Assembly (NCBI GenBank): GCA_963841445.1
Contig: CAWJCP010000003.1
Coordinates: forward strand, 186,001 to 250,000
From: Mayfieldus sp963841445
GTDB lineage: Bacteria; Actinomycetota; Thermoleophilia; Solirubrobacterales; 70-9
Direction of reading: 5' to 3'
DNA length: 64,000 nucleotides
Part shown: one piece after another, positions 1 to 8,529 of the stretch
Position numbering within the stretch: the first letter of the stretch is position 1
Layout of the letters: each line of letters opens with the position of its first letter
The notes under the pieces: model-generated
What the model was told of the DNA's origin: nothing
What the model saw: the letters and a program-made list of their open reading frames with translations, nothing else
Database searches by the model: none
Program-made: the position numbers and the translations under genes

Positions 1-743
1 ACGACCAGTCGCGTGTGCCCGGAGGTGACGCAGCGGCGCAGCGCGACCTCCACCGCCTCGGAGGCGTCGACCGTGACCACGGCCGGGATCGGAGTCATCA
101 CCTCGCGCGCCTGCTGCTCGTGGAGGTGGAACACCCCGGCCAGGTGACCGGCCTCGCCGGGATCGAGGTCGCCTCCGCTTCGCGAGCGGTCGATGATCTG
201 CCTCACGTCTTCGGCTTCGTAGCGTTCCTCCAGGTCCGCGGGGTCGACGCCGAACAGGCGCACGATCGCGTTCGCGAGCTTGCTCAGCGCGACGGTGAAC
301 GGGGCGCTGATGGCACGGAACCAGTCCAGCGGACGGGCGACCCGGCGGGCGGCGCCCTCGGCCCTGCTGATCGAGAGCATCTTCGGGACCTGCTCGCCGA
401 CGCTGATGTGCACCGCGGTGACGAAGGCGAAGGCGATCGCGACCGCGATCGCGTGGGCCAGCTCGGACTCGAGCCCGAAGACGTCCTCGATCAGCCGCGC
501 GACGGCGGGCTCGCCGAGGAAGCCGATCCCGATCGAGGCCATCGTGATCCCGACCTGACAGGCGGAGAGCGCCTGGTCGACATGATCGAGCTGCTCGATC
601 ACCCTCGTCGCCGCGCGGTCTCCCTCGGAAGCGGCCTGCTCCATGCGGGATCGCTTCACGCGCACCAGCGCGAACTCCGCGGCGACGAAGAAACCGTTCA
701 CCGCGACCAACACGAACAGCAGCACGAGCAGGATCACGCTCAT
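1..743 (-). CDS. CNNM/hemolysin C-type membrane protein (DUF21 plus CBS), 3' end outside window
   Basis: Only the N-terminal 247 or so codons lie in the window; the frame runs off base 1. The ATG is at 743-741. The product starts with a hydrophobic segment followed by an FVAAEFALVRVKRSR stretch, typical of the DUF21/CNNM transmembrane domain. It also has the family signature GEQVPKMLSI and more membrane segments. Near the left edge a CBS-type start (EVMTPIPAVVTVD) appears. Such proteins sit in the cytoplasmic membrane and are linked to Mg2+/Co2+ efflux; many bacterial members are only annotated as hemolysin-like. The DUF21-CBS order is normal, so the missing part should be the second CBS and a CorC/HlyC domain. 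Confidence 0.88.
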   Translation of the reverse strand, partial: MSVILLVLLFVLVAVNGFFVAAEFALVRVKRSRMEQAASEGDRAATRVIEQLDHVDQALSACQVGITMASIGIGFLGEPAVARLIEDVFGLESELAHAIAVAIAFAFVTAVHISVGEQVPKMLSISRAEGAARRVARPLDWFRAISAPFTVALSKLANAIVRLFGVDPADLEERYEAEDVRQIIDRSRSGGDLDPGEAGHLAGVFHLHEQQAREVMTPIPAVVTVDASEAVEVALRRCVTSGHTRLV

Positions 744-866
744 ATGCGCGCCCTCCTGCGGGGCCCTGCCAGGCGCCTATGCAGCTTCGTACTTCGCGGG
801 GGGTCGTCTTCGGCCATCGACGGCCTGCTCAAGGTAGCAGCCGAAAAAGCGGGTTCGACGGCCAGG
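744..866. other. short intergenic stretch, no gene seen
   Basis: Gap between the end of the pterin dehydratase gene and the start of the CNNM-type gene, both on the minus strand. It must hold any promoter for the CNNM gene, but I see no convincing -35/-10 pair and no T-tailed hairpin. Confidence 0.5.
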
Positions 867-1145
867 TCAGCCGAGCGCGTCGATCTTGCCCGCCAGCTCG
901 AAGTCGTTCTCGGTCAACCCGCCCGCGGCGTGGTTGGTGATCGTGACCTTCACCTTGTCCCATGAGACCTCGAGATCGGGGTGGTGCCCCATCGCTTCGG
1001 CCGGCTCGACGAGGCGGTCGACGAACTTCACCGAGCCGACGAAGTCGCCGTTCTCGAACGTCTTCGTGATCGCGTCGCCATCGCGCCTCCAGGCATCGAT
1101 CTGGCCGAGTCGCTGCTCGATCTCCGAGTCTGTGAGAAGTGCCAT
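867..1145 (-). CDS. 4a-hydroxytetrahydrobiopterin (pterin-4a-carbinolamine) dehydratase
   Basis: A 92-residue protein, the usual length for the family. It carries the signature GHHPDLEVSW followed by VTITNHAAGGLTENDFELA, the PCD/DCoH fold core. The paired His residues and Pro of the HHP motif are intact. The enzyme dehydrates the 4a-carbinolamine formed by pterin-dependent hydroxylases, although many bacterial copies lack an obvious hydroxylase partner and none is seen here. The ATG at 1145 is only 11 bp from the divergent GTG of the next gene, so the two starts must share or overlap regulatory DNA. Confidence 0.93.
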   Translation of the reverse strand: MALLTDSEIEQRLGQIDAWRRDGDAITKTFENGDFVGSVKFVDRLVEPAEAMGHHPDLEVSWDKVKVTITNHAAGGLTENDFELAGKIDALG

Positions 1146-1156
1146 AGTGCCTCCGC

Positions 1157-2117
1157 GTGCGTATCGCGAGCCTGGTTCCGTCTGCGACCGAGATGCTATT
1201 CGCGCTCGGCCTCGGCGACAACGTCGTCGCCGTCACCCACGAGTGCGACTTCCCGGCCGAGCGCGGCCCGCAAACCGCATCTGACCCGCACCGTGATCCC
1301 GGCCGGCCTCTCGGCGCGCGAGATCGACGCCGAGGTGAAGCGGGTGACGGCCGCGGGGCGGGCGCTCTACGAGCTCGACGTGCAGGCGCTCGAGAGGCTC
1401 GACGTCGACCTGATCGTCACCCAGGCGGTCTGCGACGTCTGCGCGGTCTCCTACGACGACGTGGTCGCGGTAGCGGAGCGGCTACCGACCCATCCTCACG
1501 TCGTCTCGCTCGACCCCTCGACCCTGGGCGAGGTCCTCGCCGACGTCGAGCGCCTCGCAGCCGCGGCCGAGGTGCCCGAGGCGGGCGTGAAGCTGCCCGC
1601 CCACCTGCAGGCAAGGCTCAACGCGACCGCCACGGCGGTTAGCGGTGAAAAACCCTCTACCGTGGAGAACGGCGGCGGTCGCCCGACGGCGAGCGGCACC
1701 GAACGACCCACGGTGCTGGCGCTCGAGTGGCTCGACCCGCCGTTCCTTGGCGGGCACTGGGTGCCGGAGATGATCGAGATTGCCGGCGGCGAGCCACTGC
1801 TTTCGCGGTCGGGCGAGAAGTCGCGCGAGGTCGACTGGGTCGAGCTGGAAGGGCTGGCACCCGACGTCGCGGTGGTGATGCCGTGCGGCTACTACGTCGA
1901 GGACTCGCGCCGCCAGGCCGAGGCCAGCGCCCGGCAGCTGGCCGGACTCGACGCCGGGCAGCTCTGGGTGGTCGATGCGGCCTCTTCGTTCTCGCGTCCG
2001 GGTCCGCGCCTGGTCGACGGAGTCGAGCTTCTCGCCCACCTGCTGCACCCGGACCGCGCCGAGGCACCCGCGGGCATCGGGTTCGCGCGGCTTGACCTCA
2101 GCGTAGCCACCGATTGA
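1157..2117 (+). pseudogene. Cobalamin-type ABC substrate-binding protein (BtuF-like), interrupted by a frameshift
   Basis: The GTG at 1157 opens a frame reading RIASLVPSATEMLFALGLGD and then VAVTHECDFPAERG, the classic start of BtuF/vitamin B12-binding-like proteins. After about 1265 that frame loses similarity. The family sequence resumes one frame over (LTRTVIPAGLSAREID, then LDVDLIVTQAVCDVCAVSY, LEWLDPPFLGGHWVPEMI) and continues to the TGA at 2115-2117. Removing one base from the G/C run near 1261-1270 gives a continuous family-like protein (FPAERARKPHLTR). No signal peptide is seen, so it may be one of the cytosolic members. Either the gene is recently inactivated or the sequence has an indel error. 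Confidence 0.85.
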
Positions 2118-2166
2118 TTGGGCCGTCCCTATGACCGAGTCTGAACCGGCTCAGGCGATGGCGATC

Positions 2167-2982
2167 TCAGGCCAGGGCGATCGCGGCGAAGAAGGAAGCG
2201 ACGCCGAGCGCCGCCATCACGGTCGCCTCGGCAGCCACCCTGTTCGCCCCGAATCTGCCGCGGTCCCCGGCGAGGATAAGCAGCCCGCAGAGCAGGCCGG
2301 CCCCGGCGCCGAACAGGTGCGCCCCGATCGCGATGTGTGCGATTCCGAAGCTGAGCGCTAGGTTCAGCAGCAGCAGGACTCCGAGCTGTCCGGCGATCCA
2401 ATCGACACGCCGACCGCGGGCGATGACGAAGGCCGCCGCGAGTAGCCCGAAGACCGCGCCGGATGCACCGACGGCGAGGCTGTTCGGCTCCAGCACCACG
2501 ACGCCCAGCGAGCCGGCGAGCAGCGACGCGAAGTAGAGGATCACGAAGCGAATGCGGCCCAAGGTTGGCTCGAGCAGGCGGCCGAGGATGTAGAGGAAGT
2601 ACATGTTGAAGCCGATGTGGATCAGCCCGGAGTGCAGGAAGCCGCTGGTCACCAGCCGATACCAGTCGCCGTCGGCGACAGCCGGCGCGAAGAGGCCGTA
2701 GTCGGAGATGACCGTGCCGCTGCCGGTCAGGCCCCCCGACCCCGATCCGATCTCAATCAAGTATGCGATGACGTTGATCCCGATCAGGGCGTAGGTGACC
2801 GGAATCGAGGCGGCCCGTCCGAAGGCCGCAGTCCCCGTCGTCACCTTTGTCTTCTGCTTCGCGCATTCGGGGCAGCGCATCCCGACCGGCGTCGAGGTCA
2901 TGCAGTCGGGGCAGATCGGCCGCTCGCAATTCGAGCAGCTGACCCCGGTCTCGCGATCGGGATGGCGGTAGCAGGTCTCCAT
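2167..2982 (-). CDS. Rhomboid family intramembrane serine protease with N-terminal zinc finger
   Basis: 271 residues. The N terminus has a B-box-like zinc-binding module with Cys/His at residues 4, 7, 16, 19, 24, 27, 37 and 40. Six or so membrane segments follow. Rhomboid hallmarks are HSGLIHIGFN (His122, Asn126), the nucleophile motif GASG with Ser174, and the second catalytic His222 in AHLFGAG. It cleaves membrane proteins within the bilayer; the substrate is unknown. The gene lies just downstream of an ECF sigma/anti-sigma pair on the same strand, 92 bp after the anti-sigma stop. A role in regulated proteolysis of that anti-sigma factor is possible but is only inference from proximity. Confidence 0.9.
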   Translation of the reverse strand: METCYRHPDRETGVSCSNCERPICPDCMTSTPVGMRCPECAKQKTKVTTGTAAFGRAASIPVTYALIGINVIAYLIEIGSGSGGLTGSGTVISDYGLFAPAVADGDWYRLVTSGFLHSGLIHIGFNMYFLYILGRLLEPTLGRIRFVILYFASLLAGSLGVVVLEPNSLAVGASGAVFGLLAAAFVIARGRRVDWIAGQLGVLLLLNLALSFGIAHIAIGAHLFGAGAGLLCGLLILAGDRGRFGANRVAAEATVMAALGVASFFAAIALA

Positions 2983-3074
2983 GAAGACGCTGAGGCTACA
3001 GACGAGCCGTGACCGCGCTCACGGGACCTGGGCGCGAGAGCCCGGCGCCGGCCGCGGCCCGCAGCTCGGTCGGC

Positions 3075-3779
3075 TCAGCCGGAGAGCCCGAGCCTGATCA
3101 CTGACGGGGGAGTCGGCTTGCGGGTGCCGCCGCGGCGCTCGACGGTCACCATCACCGCGTCCGCCCCCGCGAGCTGATGGGGGAGCGCGACGCTCGCGCT
3201 GCCGTCGCGGCGAGTGTCGAAGAGCGTTGAGGGCTGGATCCGCTTTCCGTGCTGAACCCACGCCTGGTAGACCTCGGACGAAGGGGGCTGACGAAGGCCG
3301 GTGAGCTGCAGGGTGCCGGAGTCGCCGCTGCGCTCGAGCGTCGCCTTCACCCGGCCCTCGCCGTGACTGGCGATCGTGGTCGTCTTCTCGCCGTCCGAGT
3401 GCAGTGAATATCCCGCGACTGCGGCGCCGAGCAGGGCGACGGCGGCCAGCCCGATGGCGGGGCGAAGCAAGAACCGCCGGAATCCTCCCGATCGCTTTCG
3501 GGCGGGGCGCTGGGCGGCGGGGCCGGCGACCGGCACCGGGCGGGCGTCCTCTCGCACCTCGGCCAGCAGCCGCTCGCGCAGCTGCCGAGGCGGGTCCAGC
3601 TGCGGCACCGACTCGGGCAGCACGTCGATCGCGGGTTGCAGCCAGCGCAGATCATCACGACAGGCCTCGCAGGTGTCCAGATGCCGCTCGACCGTCTCAC
3701 GCTCGCCGTCCTCGAGCGATCCGAGCGCGTAGGCGGCGAGCTCCGCCCGCCAGCGTCTGTGGTCGCGCTCGCCGTTCAT
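3075..3779 (-). CDS. RskA-like anti-sigma factor
   Basis: 234 residues. The N-terminal cytoplasmic part has the zinc-associated anti-sigma pattern H33-x3-C37-x2-C40 (ERHLDTCEACRDDL). One membrane segment follows around residues 100-125. The extracytoplasmic part resembles the RskA C-terminal domain (LTGLRQPPSSEVYQAWV; VMVTVERRGG). It should hold the partner sigma factor inactive at the membrane. Its ATG overlaps the stop of the upstream sigma gene by 4 nt (ATGA), so the pair is probably translationally coupled and made in balanced amounts. Confidence 0.92.
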   Translation of the reverse strand: MNGERDHRRWRAELAAYALGSLEDGERETVERHLDTCEACRDDLRWLQPAIDVLPESVPQLDPPRQLRERLLAEVREDARPVPVAGPAAQRPARKRSGGFRRFLLRPAIGLAAVALLGAAVAGYSLHSDGEKTTTIASHGEGRVKATLERSGDSGTLQLTGLRQPPSSEVYQAWVQHGKRIQPSTLFDTRRDGSASVALPHQLAGADAVMVTVERRGGTRKPTPPSVIRLGLSG

Positions 3780-4342
3780 GCGTAGTGCTCCGCGATTCGG
3801 TTGCGCATCTTCTCGATTCCCAGCCGCATGCGACCTTTGACCGTCCCGAGCGGCATGCCAAGCATCGCGGCGATCTCGGAATGGCTGAAGCCTCCGAAAT
3901 AGGCGAGCTGAATCACCTTCGACTGCTCATCGGGGAGATCCCTCAGCGCCCCCCGCACCTCCTGCGCTGACTCGTTCCGGACCACCAGCTCCTCGGTGCG
4001 ATCCGGAGACGGGCGCTGCTCCAGCGCCGCCTCGTCGTCGAAGTCGAGCTTCGGAGCGTGGCCGGAGAGGCGCCGCAGCGCGTCGATCGCGCGGTTGCGG
4101 ACGATGCCCAGGGTCCAGGCGCGAACGCTGCCGCGGGCGCGGTCGTAGCGAGCGCCGCTGCGCCAGATCGACAGGAAGGCCTCCTGGACGACGTCCTCGG
4201 CGCCGTTGCGGTCGCCGACGATCCGGTAGGCGAGCGAGTAGGCGGCGCCGCCGTGGCGGTCGTAGAAGACCTCGAAGGCGTCCGCGTCCCTCTCGGCAAG
4301 CAGTGGCATCAGCTCCTCGTCGGCGAGGCGTTCCGGTCTCAC
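3776..4342 (-). CDS. ECF-type RNA polymerase sigma factor, SigK-like
   Basis: 188 residues, normal for a group 4 sigma-70 factor. Region 2 is seen at DAFEVFYDRHGGAAYSLAYR and EDVVQEAFLSIWRSG. Region 4 with its helix-turn-helix is at LPDEQSKVIQLAYFGGFSHSE and MLGMPLGTVKGRMRLGI. The start is GTG at 4342; an in-frame ATG at residue 12 would still keep the whole domain. It directs polymerase to a stress regulon under control of the overlapping anti-sigma gene. The RskA partner supports a SigK-type assignment. Confidence 0.92.
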   Translation of the reverse strand: MRPERLADEELMPLLAERDADAFEVFYDRHGGAAYSLAYRIVGDRNGAEDVVQEAFLSIWRSGARYDRARGSVRAWTLGIVRNRAIDALRRLSGHAPKLDFDDEAALEQRPSPDRTEELVVRNESAQEVRGALRDLPDEQSKVIQLAYFGGFSHSEIAAMLGMPLGTVKGRMRLGIEKMRNRIAEHYA

Positions 4343-4411
4343 TGCTTCAGCCTACGCAGGCACGTCTGGCGCGGATCACCGATCGTCCGCCGGGCAAGCG
4401 AAGATACGGAC

Positions 4412-4825
4412 ATGGAAGGCGCAAGTCCGGCAAGGCTGTATGCGACCCTGGTCGGAGGCACGCTGGTGATCGCGGGAGTCATCGGCTTCTTCTACAGCTC
4501 CAGCTTCGGGGGGCCCGGAACAGTTGATGACGTGTTCGGGATCCTCGCCGTCAACGGCTGGCACAACCTCTTTCACATCGTCACCGGCGCCCTCGGTCTG
4601 CTCGCCGCCGGCTATGCGGCGCGCCAGTACTCGATCGGGCTCGGGGCGCTCTACCTCATGGTGACGATCTGGGGCTTCGTGATCGGCAGCGGTGAATCGA
4701 TCCTCGGCTTCATCCCGGTCAACACCGAGGACAACATCCTGCACCTGATCCTCGGCGTGCTGGGGATCGCCGCCGGGCTCGCGACCCCCGCGGGCCGGGC
4801 GACGCGACCGGCTCCCGCTGCCTAG
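4412..4825 (+). CDS. DUF4383 family small membrane protein
   Basis: 137 residues from the ATG at 4412, with four predicted membrane segments. The pattern VNGWHNLFHIVTGALGL followed by a third segment and NTEDNILHLILGVLGIAAG is typical of DUF4383 proteins, which are common in actinobacteria and have no known function. A longer upstream open frame exists, but the family-like sequence begins at this ATG. It stands alone on the plus strand between two minus-strand sigma factor units, divergent from the SigK-like gene. Confidence 0.8.
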   Translation: MEGASPARLYATLVGGTLVIAGVIGFFYSSSFGGPGTVDDVFGILAVNGWHNLFHIVTGALGLLAAGYAARQYSIGLGALYLMVTIWGFVIGSGESILGFIPVNTEDNILHLILGVLGIAAGLATPAGRATRPAPAA

Positions 4826-4831
4826 CCGCCG

Positions 4832-5158
4832 CTAGAACCGCGTCCGCAAGCCTTCGCTGAGGCCCTTCAGCCCGCCGCTGCGCTGCTTGCTGCGCCGCCT
4901 GATCTCGAACAGCACCAGCGCGCCGGTGGCGACCCCACCGGCGGTCACGGCGATCGCCGGCCGCACCCAGTTGCGCGGGTCGCGAAGCGCGTCGAGCTCG
5001 GAATCCGAGAGCACGTCGGCCCAGTCGGAGAGCTCGTTGGCGGCCGCCTCGGCGACCGCGGAGAGGGTCTCCTCGAGTCGGCCCGAGAGGCGCTCCGGCG
5101 GCTCGATCGGGCGCAGGGCATCGGCGAGAAGCCGTTCGACGCCGTGCTCGTCAGTCAT
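4832..5158 (-). CDS. Small single-span membrane protein coupled to an ECF sigma factor; candidate anti-sigma factor
   Basis: 108 residues, not recognised as a known family. The first 65 residues are acidic and helical (residues 4-60). One membrane segment follows near residues 68-86 (IAVTAGGVATGALVLFEI), then a basic tail (RRRSKQRSG). No zinc-finger motif is present. The ATG lies inside the 3' end of the upstream sigma factor gene (8-nt overlap), so the two are translated together. By position and topology it could anchor or inhibit that sigma factor; this is inference. Confidence 0.7.
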   Translation of the reverse strand: MTDEHGVERLLADALRPIEPPERLSGRLEETLSAVAEAAANELSDWADVLSDSELDALRDPRNWVRPAIAVTAGGVATGALVLFEIRRRSKQRSGGLKGLSEGLRTRF

Positions 5159-5750
5159 CGCCGGTTCCCTCCTCCATCTGCTCCTGCAGCTGCTTTATCG
5201 CGCGATGGATCAGCACCTTGGTCGCGCCGTCGGTGCGGCCCAGGGAACGCGCGATCTCGCGGTTGTCCATGCCGAGGGCGAAGCGCATGATCAGCGCCTC
5301 GCGGCGGTCGTCGGGAAGGTGCTGGAGGTTCTCCATCACCGCTCGCAGCTCCTCGCGCCCCTCGACCAGCGCCTCGGTGCCGTGCGGGGCCGAGATCGGG
5401 TCGGCGTTGTCGAGCGGCGTCTGCGGGCGCCGCGAGCGGTCGCGGAAGTAGTTGGAGGCGAGGTTGTGCGCGATCCGGATCAACCACGGGCGCAGCGGCC
5501 GGCCGTCGGACTCGCGCCGGGCGCGATCGAAGTGCCGGTAGGCCTGCAAAAACGCCTGCTCGGTGAGGTCCTCGGCGTCGTGATGGTTGCCGACCCGGTA
5601 GTAGGAGTAGGAGTAGACGTCGCGCAGATGGGCGCGGTAGAGGTCCTCGAAGGCGCGATCCATCTCGGCCTTGGCGGCGGGGTCGCTGGGCGGCCCGGCC
5701 TTGGTCTTCTCGTCGGCCACGCGGCAAGCGTACCCGCGGGTGGGCCGCAT
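5151..5750 (-). CDS. ECF-type RNA polymerase sigma factor
   Basis: 199 residues. Region 2 is AFEDLYRAHLRDVYSYSYYR and AEDLTEQAFLQAYRHF; the core-binding WLIRIAHNLASNYFRDR stretch follows. Region 4 is LPDDRREALIMRFALGMDNR and LGRTDGATKVLIHRAI. The ATG at 5750 gives the longest form; a GTG at 5720 would start at VADEKTKAG and is equally possible. It is followed by an overlapping small membrane protein rather than a classical zinc-finger anti-sigma factor. The gene is 18 bp downstream of the PlsC-GpsA stop on the same strand. Confidence 0.9.
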   Translation of the reverse strand: MRPTRGYACRVADEKTKAGPPSDPAAKAEMDRAFEDLYRAHLRDVYSYSYYRVGNHHDAEDLTEQAFLQAYRHFDRARRESDGRPLRPWLIRIAHNLASNYFRDRSRRPQTPLDNADPISAPHGTEALVEGREELRAVMENLQHLPDDRREALIMRFALGMDNREIARSLGRTDGATKVLIHRAIKQLQEQMEEGTGDD

Positions 5751-5768
5751 CGATCGGTTGGCGCAGCA

Positions 5769-7433
5769 CTAGGCAGCCCGCCTCGAGCGCTCGGCGCGGC
5801 GCAGGCCCGCGACCCATTCCTCGGTTCCGATCCGCCCCTCGATCAGCGCCGCCAGGCCCTGCAGGCCCTCCGCATCGACGCCGGCCGCGGCGATCGTTGC
5901 GGCGATCAAGGGCACCGAGTCCAGGCCCTCGGACGCCTGGCCGATCTCGGCCCGGATCGCGTCGGCCGGCATTCCCGCTCCCAGCATCTCCCCCGCACGC
6001 CGGTTGCGGCTGCCGGGGGCGAGCACGGTCGCGGTCAGGTCGCCCACGCCGGCGAGGCCGACGAAGGTCTCGAGCCGCGCACCCCGTTGCGTCGCATAGG
6101 CGACGCACTCGCGCCAGATCTCCCCGGCGGCGATCCCGGCGGCGTTGAGCCCATGCGACTGAGCCGCGGCGGCGGCTAGGGCGGCAGCGTTCTTCGCCGC
6201 CCCCGCCATCTCGACCCCGAGCACGTCGCCGGAGCGCTCGCAGACCAGTCCGGCGCGGTCGAAGACCTCGCCGAGCTGCGCGCGAAGGTCGGGGTCGGTG
6301 GAGCCGAGCACCAGCGCGGCCGAGCCGGAGACCGCCTCGCGAGCGTGGGCCGGCCCGCCGAGGCAAGCGAGGCCCCGGGCGCGGATCCGTTCGCCGACGT
6401 ACTCGCTGGGCAGCTCGCCCTGAGGCGCGACCAGGCCCTTGCTGAGCAGCAGGATCGCGGTCCGATCGCCGACCTCCCCGCCGATCGAGCCGACCGCCTG
6501 CGGCAGCGCGACCGTCGGAACGGCGAGGCAGATCAGATCCAGCCCGGCCAGCTCGATGTCGGAGGCACGCTTGACCCGCAGCGAGTCCGGCAGGCGGACG
6601 CCGGCCAGATAACGGTCGTTCTCGCGGGCGCGATCCATCTCCTCGGCCTGAGCCGGACTGCGGGTGCCCAGCTGGACCTCGAGCCCGCCGCGAGCCAGCA
6701 GAACGGCCATCGCCGTCCCCCAGCTGCCGGCGCCGATCACGGCTGCGCGGCGCACCGGCGGCAGCCCGCCGATGTCCTCCCACTGCAGCTCGATGTTGGG
6801 CCAGATGCGCCCCGTCACGGTTGCCGCCAGGGCCGGCGACGGGTGCTCGGCGCGCGGGAAGGTGATCGGCGGGCCCATCCGCAAGCGCACCTTGCGGGGG
6901 CGGATCCGCCAGCCGTTGCGCACCCGCTCGGTCCCGTGCACGGCGACCGGCAGCACCGCCGCGCCTGTCTGCAGCGCCAGCCGGCCGACGCCGCGCTTCG
7001 GGGTCGACAGCGAGCCGGAGCGGATCCGCGTGCCCTCGGGAAAGATGCAGACTGTGCCGCCGCGTTCGAGCACCATGCGCGCGGTCTTCATCGCCTCCTC
7101 GTCGGACGCGCCGCGGCGGATCGGGAAGGCGCCGCAGCGCGAGAGCAGCCAGCCCTGCCAGCGCTTCTCGAACAGCTCGCGCTTGGCGACGTAGCACATC
7201 GGCTTTCGCCACGGAAGCGAGGCGCCGATCACGAACGGGTCGAGGAAGCTGCGGTGGTTGGAGGCGACGATCAGCCCGCCCTTGACGCGGGCGTACTTGC
7301 GGCCCTGCTTGGAGAGCCGCAGCCAGATCCAGAAGGCGGGCTGCAGGATCACCCGCGCAAGCAGGTAGATCGCCCGGTTGACACCGTGCTTGCGCGTGTA
7401 TTGGTGGTAGCGGAGCAGGGAGTCGTCGCCCAT
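5769..7433 (-). CDS. Fusion: 1-acylglycerol-3-phosphate acyltransferase (PlsC-like) plus glycerol-3-phosphate dehydrogenase (GpsA)
   Basis: 554 residues in one uninterrupted frame from the ATG at 7433. Residues 1-215 are a PlsC-type acyltransferase with motif NHRSFLDP (59-66) and FPEGTR (131-136). Residues about 228-550 are a complete GpsA: Rossmann motif GAGSWGTAMAVLLA from 234, LLSKGL, and the C-terminal AGAAKNAAALAAA and GLAGVGDLTATVLAPGSRNR blocks. GpsA makes glycerol-3-phosphate from DHAP, and PlsC-type enzymes acylate a later intermediate in phosphatidic acid synthesis, so both halves belong to phospholipid synthesis. The two are normally separate genes. No linker stop or frameshift is seen, so I take the fusion as real. 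Confidence 0.92.
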   Translation of the reverse strand: MGDDSLLRYHQYTRKHGVNRAIYLLARVILQPAFWIWLRLSKQGRKYARVKGGLIVASNHRSFLDPFVIGASLPWRKPMCYVAKRELFEKRWQGWLLSRCGAFPIRRGASDEEAMKTARMVLERGGTVCIFPEGTRIRSGSLSTPKRGVGRLALQTGAAVLPVAVHGTERVRNGWRIRPRKVRLRMGPPITFPRAEHPSPALAATVTGRIWPNIELQWEDIGGLPPVRRAAVIGAGSWGTAMAVLLARGGLEVQLGTRSPAQAEEMDRARENDRYLAGVRLPDSLRVKRASDIELAGLDLICLAVPTVALPQAVGSIGGEVGDRTAILLLSKGLVAPQGELPSEYVGERIRARGLACLGGPAHAREAVSGSAALVLGSTDPDLRAQLGEVFDRAGLVCERSGDVLGVEMAGAAKNAAALAAAAAQSHGLNAAGIAAGEIWRECVAYATQRGARLETFVGLAGVGDLTATVLAPGSRNRRAGEMLGAGMPADAIRAEIGQASEGLDSVPLIAATIAAAGVDAEGLQGLAALIEGRIGTEEWVAGLRRAERSRRAA

Positions 7434-7503
7434 GGCAGGGGCTACACGTGGGTTCGGGCCGCGTTACAGACTGGTTCGGCGGCTGCTCGGCGCAGCCTCC
7501 CGG

Positions 7504-8529
7504 CTACCAGGCGGCTTCGACGATCGCGCGCAGGTGCTCGTGGCGGGGAGGGTCCGGCGTGAAGGCGAGCTCGGAGCGCTCCGTGATCGCCTCCAGGGCG
7601 TCGCCAAGACGGCGATGGTCGGCCCCCAGCTCGCCCAGCCGCGGGGGGTCGCCGAGCTCGTGGATTCGCCGCGGAAGCGAGTCGAGATCGGTGCCCAGCG
7701 CCGCGGCCAGATCGCTGAGCTGGTCGGGCGCACGATCGCGCATGAACGCCATCGCCTCGGGCAGGATCGCGGCGTTGGTCTGTGCATGCGGGATCTCCAG
7801 CACCCGGACCAGCGTCTGGCAGATCACGTGGTGGATCGCGAACAGCGCCGAGTCGATCGCATAGCCGCAGAGGATCGAGCCGAGCGCCAGGTCGGCGCGC
7901 TCGCGCTGCGCGCCGCCCCGCTCGAGCGAGCTGCCGATCAGCGCCGCGCCGCGCAGCGCGGTCATCCGCGAGACCGGGTTGGCGAACGGCGTGTAGAGGG
8001 AGTCGGCGCCGTGGGCGAGCGCGTTCATGGCGCTGAAGCGCAGCTCTGCCTCCGGCTGGCTGGTCATCAGGTCGGAATTGGCCATGACCAGCGCCGGTCT
8101 GACCAATCCGCGAGCCCGCCCTTCGGCCCCGGCCGGCAGCCGGTGAATCCCGGTCATCTCGGCGCCCGAGAGGGTGGTCGGGATCGCGACCACGCTCTGG
8201 CCGCGAACCGCACCGATCGCCTTCGCCGTGTCGATGACCCGGCCACCGCCCAGGGCGACGATTGGATGCGCGCTGACAGCCTCCAGCAACGCCGCCGCCG
8301 CGTCGGGAACCCCGCCGGAAGCCACCTCGTGCACCGACTCCGCCGCCGCGCTGAACGCGCCGGCCTGCTCCAACGCCCGCCGAGTGGAAAGCAGGTCGAA
8401 CTCCCCCATTCCCTGCGCGGCCACGACCTCGACCATCTTCTCGGGGCTCTCCCGGCCGAACAGGACGGTGCGGTCCGCGTCACGCCAGGTGAAGCATCCT
8501 TCCCGCTCGTGAAGGAGCGGGTCGCTCAA
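7504..8529 (-). CDS. Maleylacetate reductase-like iron-containing alcohol dehydrogenase
   Basis: 341 residues. The NAD-binding pattern VALGGGRVIDTAKAIG and the AIPTTLSGAEMTGIHRL block are typical of maleylacetate reductases. His-rich metal-region residues occur in NALAHGADSLY and AIHHVICQTL. The start is TTG at 8529, overlapping the upstream dioxygenase stop by 4 nt (TTGA), so translation is probably coupled. With a ring-cleaving dioxygenase in front, the likely job is reduction of maleylacetate to 3-oxoadipate in hydroquinone-type aromatic breakdown. The exact substrate cannot be read from sequence. Confidence 0.85.
   Translation of the reverse strand: MSDPLLHEREGCFTWRDADRTVLFGRESPEKMVEVVAAQGMGEFDLLSTRRALEQAGAFSAAAESVHEVASGGVPDAAAALLEAVSAHPIVALGGGRVIDTAKAIGAVRGQSVVAIPTTLSGAEMTGIHRLPAGAEGRARGLVRPALVMANSDLMTSQPEAELRFSAMNALAHGADSLYTPFANPVSRMTALRGAALIGSSLERGGAQRERADLALGSILCGYAIDSALFAIHHVICQTLVRVLEIPHAQTNAAILPEAMAFMRDRAPDQLSDLAAALGTDLDSLPRRIHELGDPPRLGELGADHRRLGDALEAITERSELAFTPDPPRHEHLRAIVEAAW

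Noticed and set aside
5155..7212. 685-codon minus-strand open frame overlapping PlsC-GpsA and the sigma gene
   Set aside because: Arg/Gly/Ala-rich shadow in another frame; the overlapped genes have clear domains.
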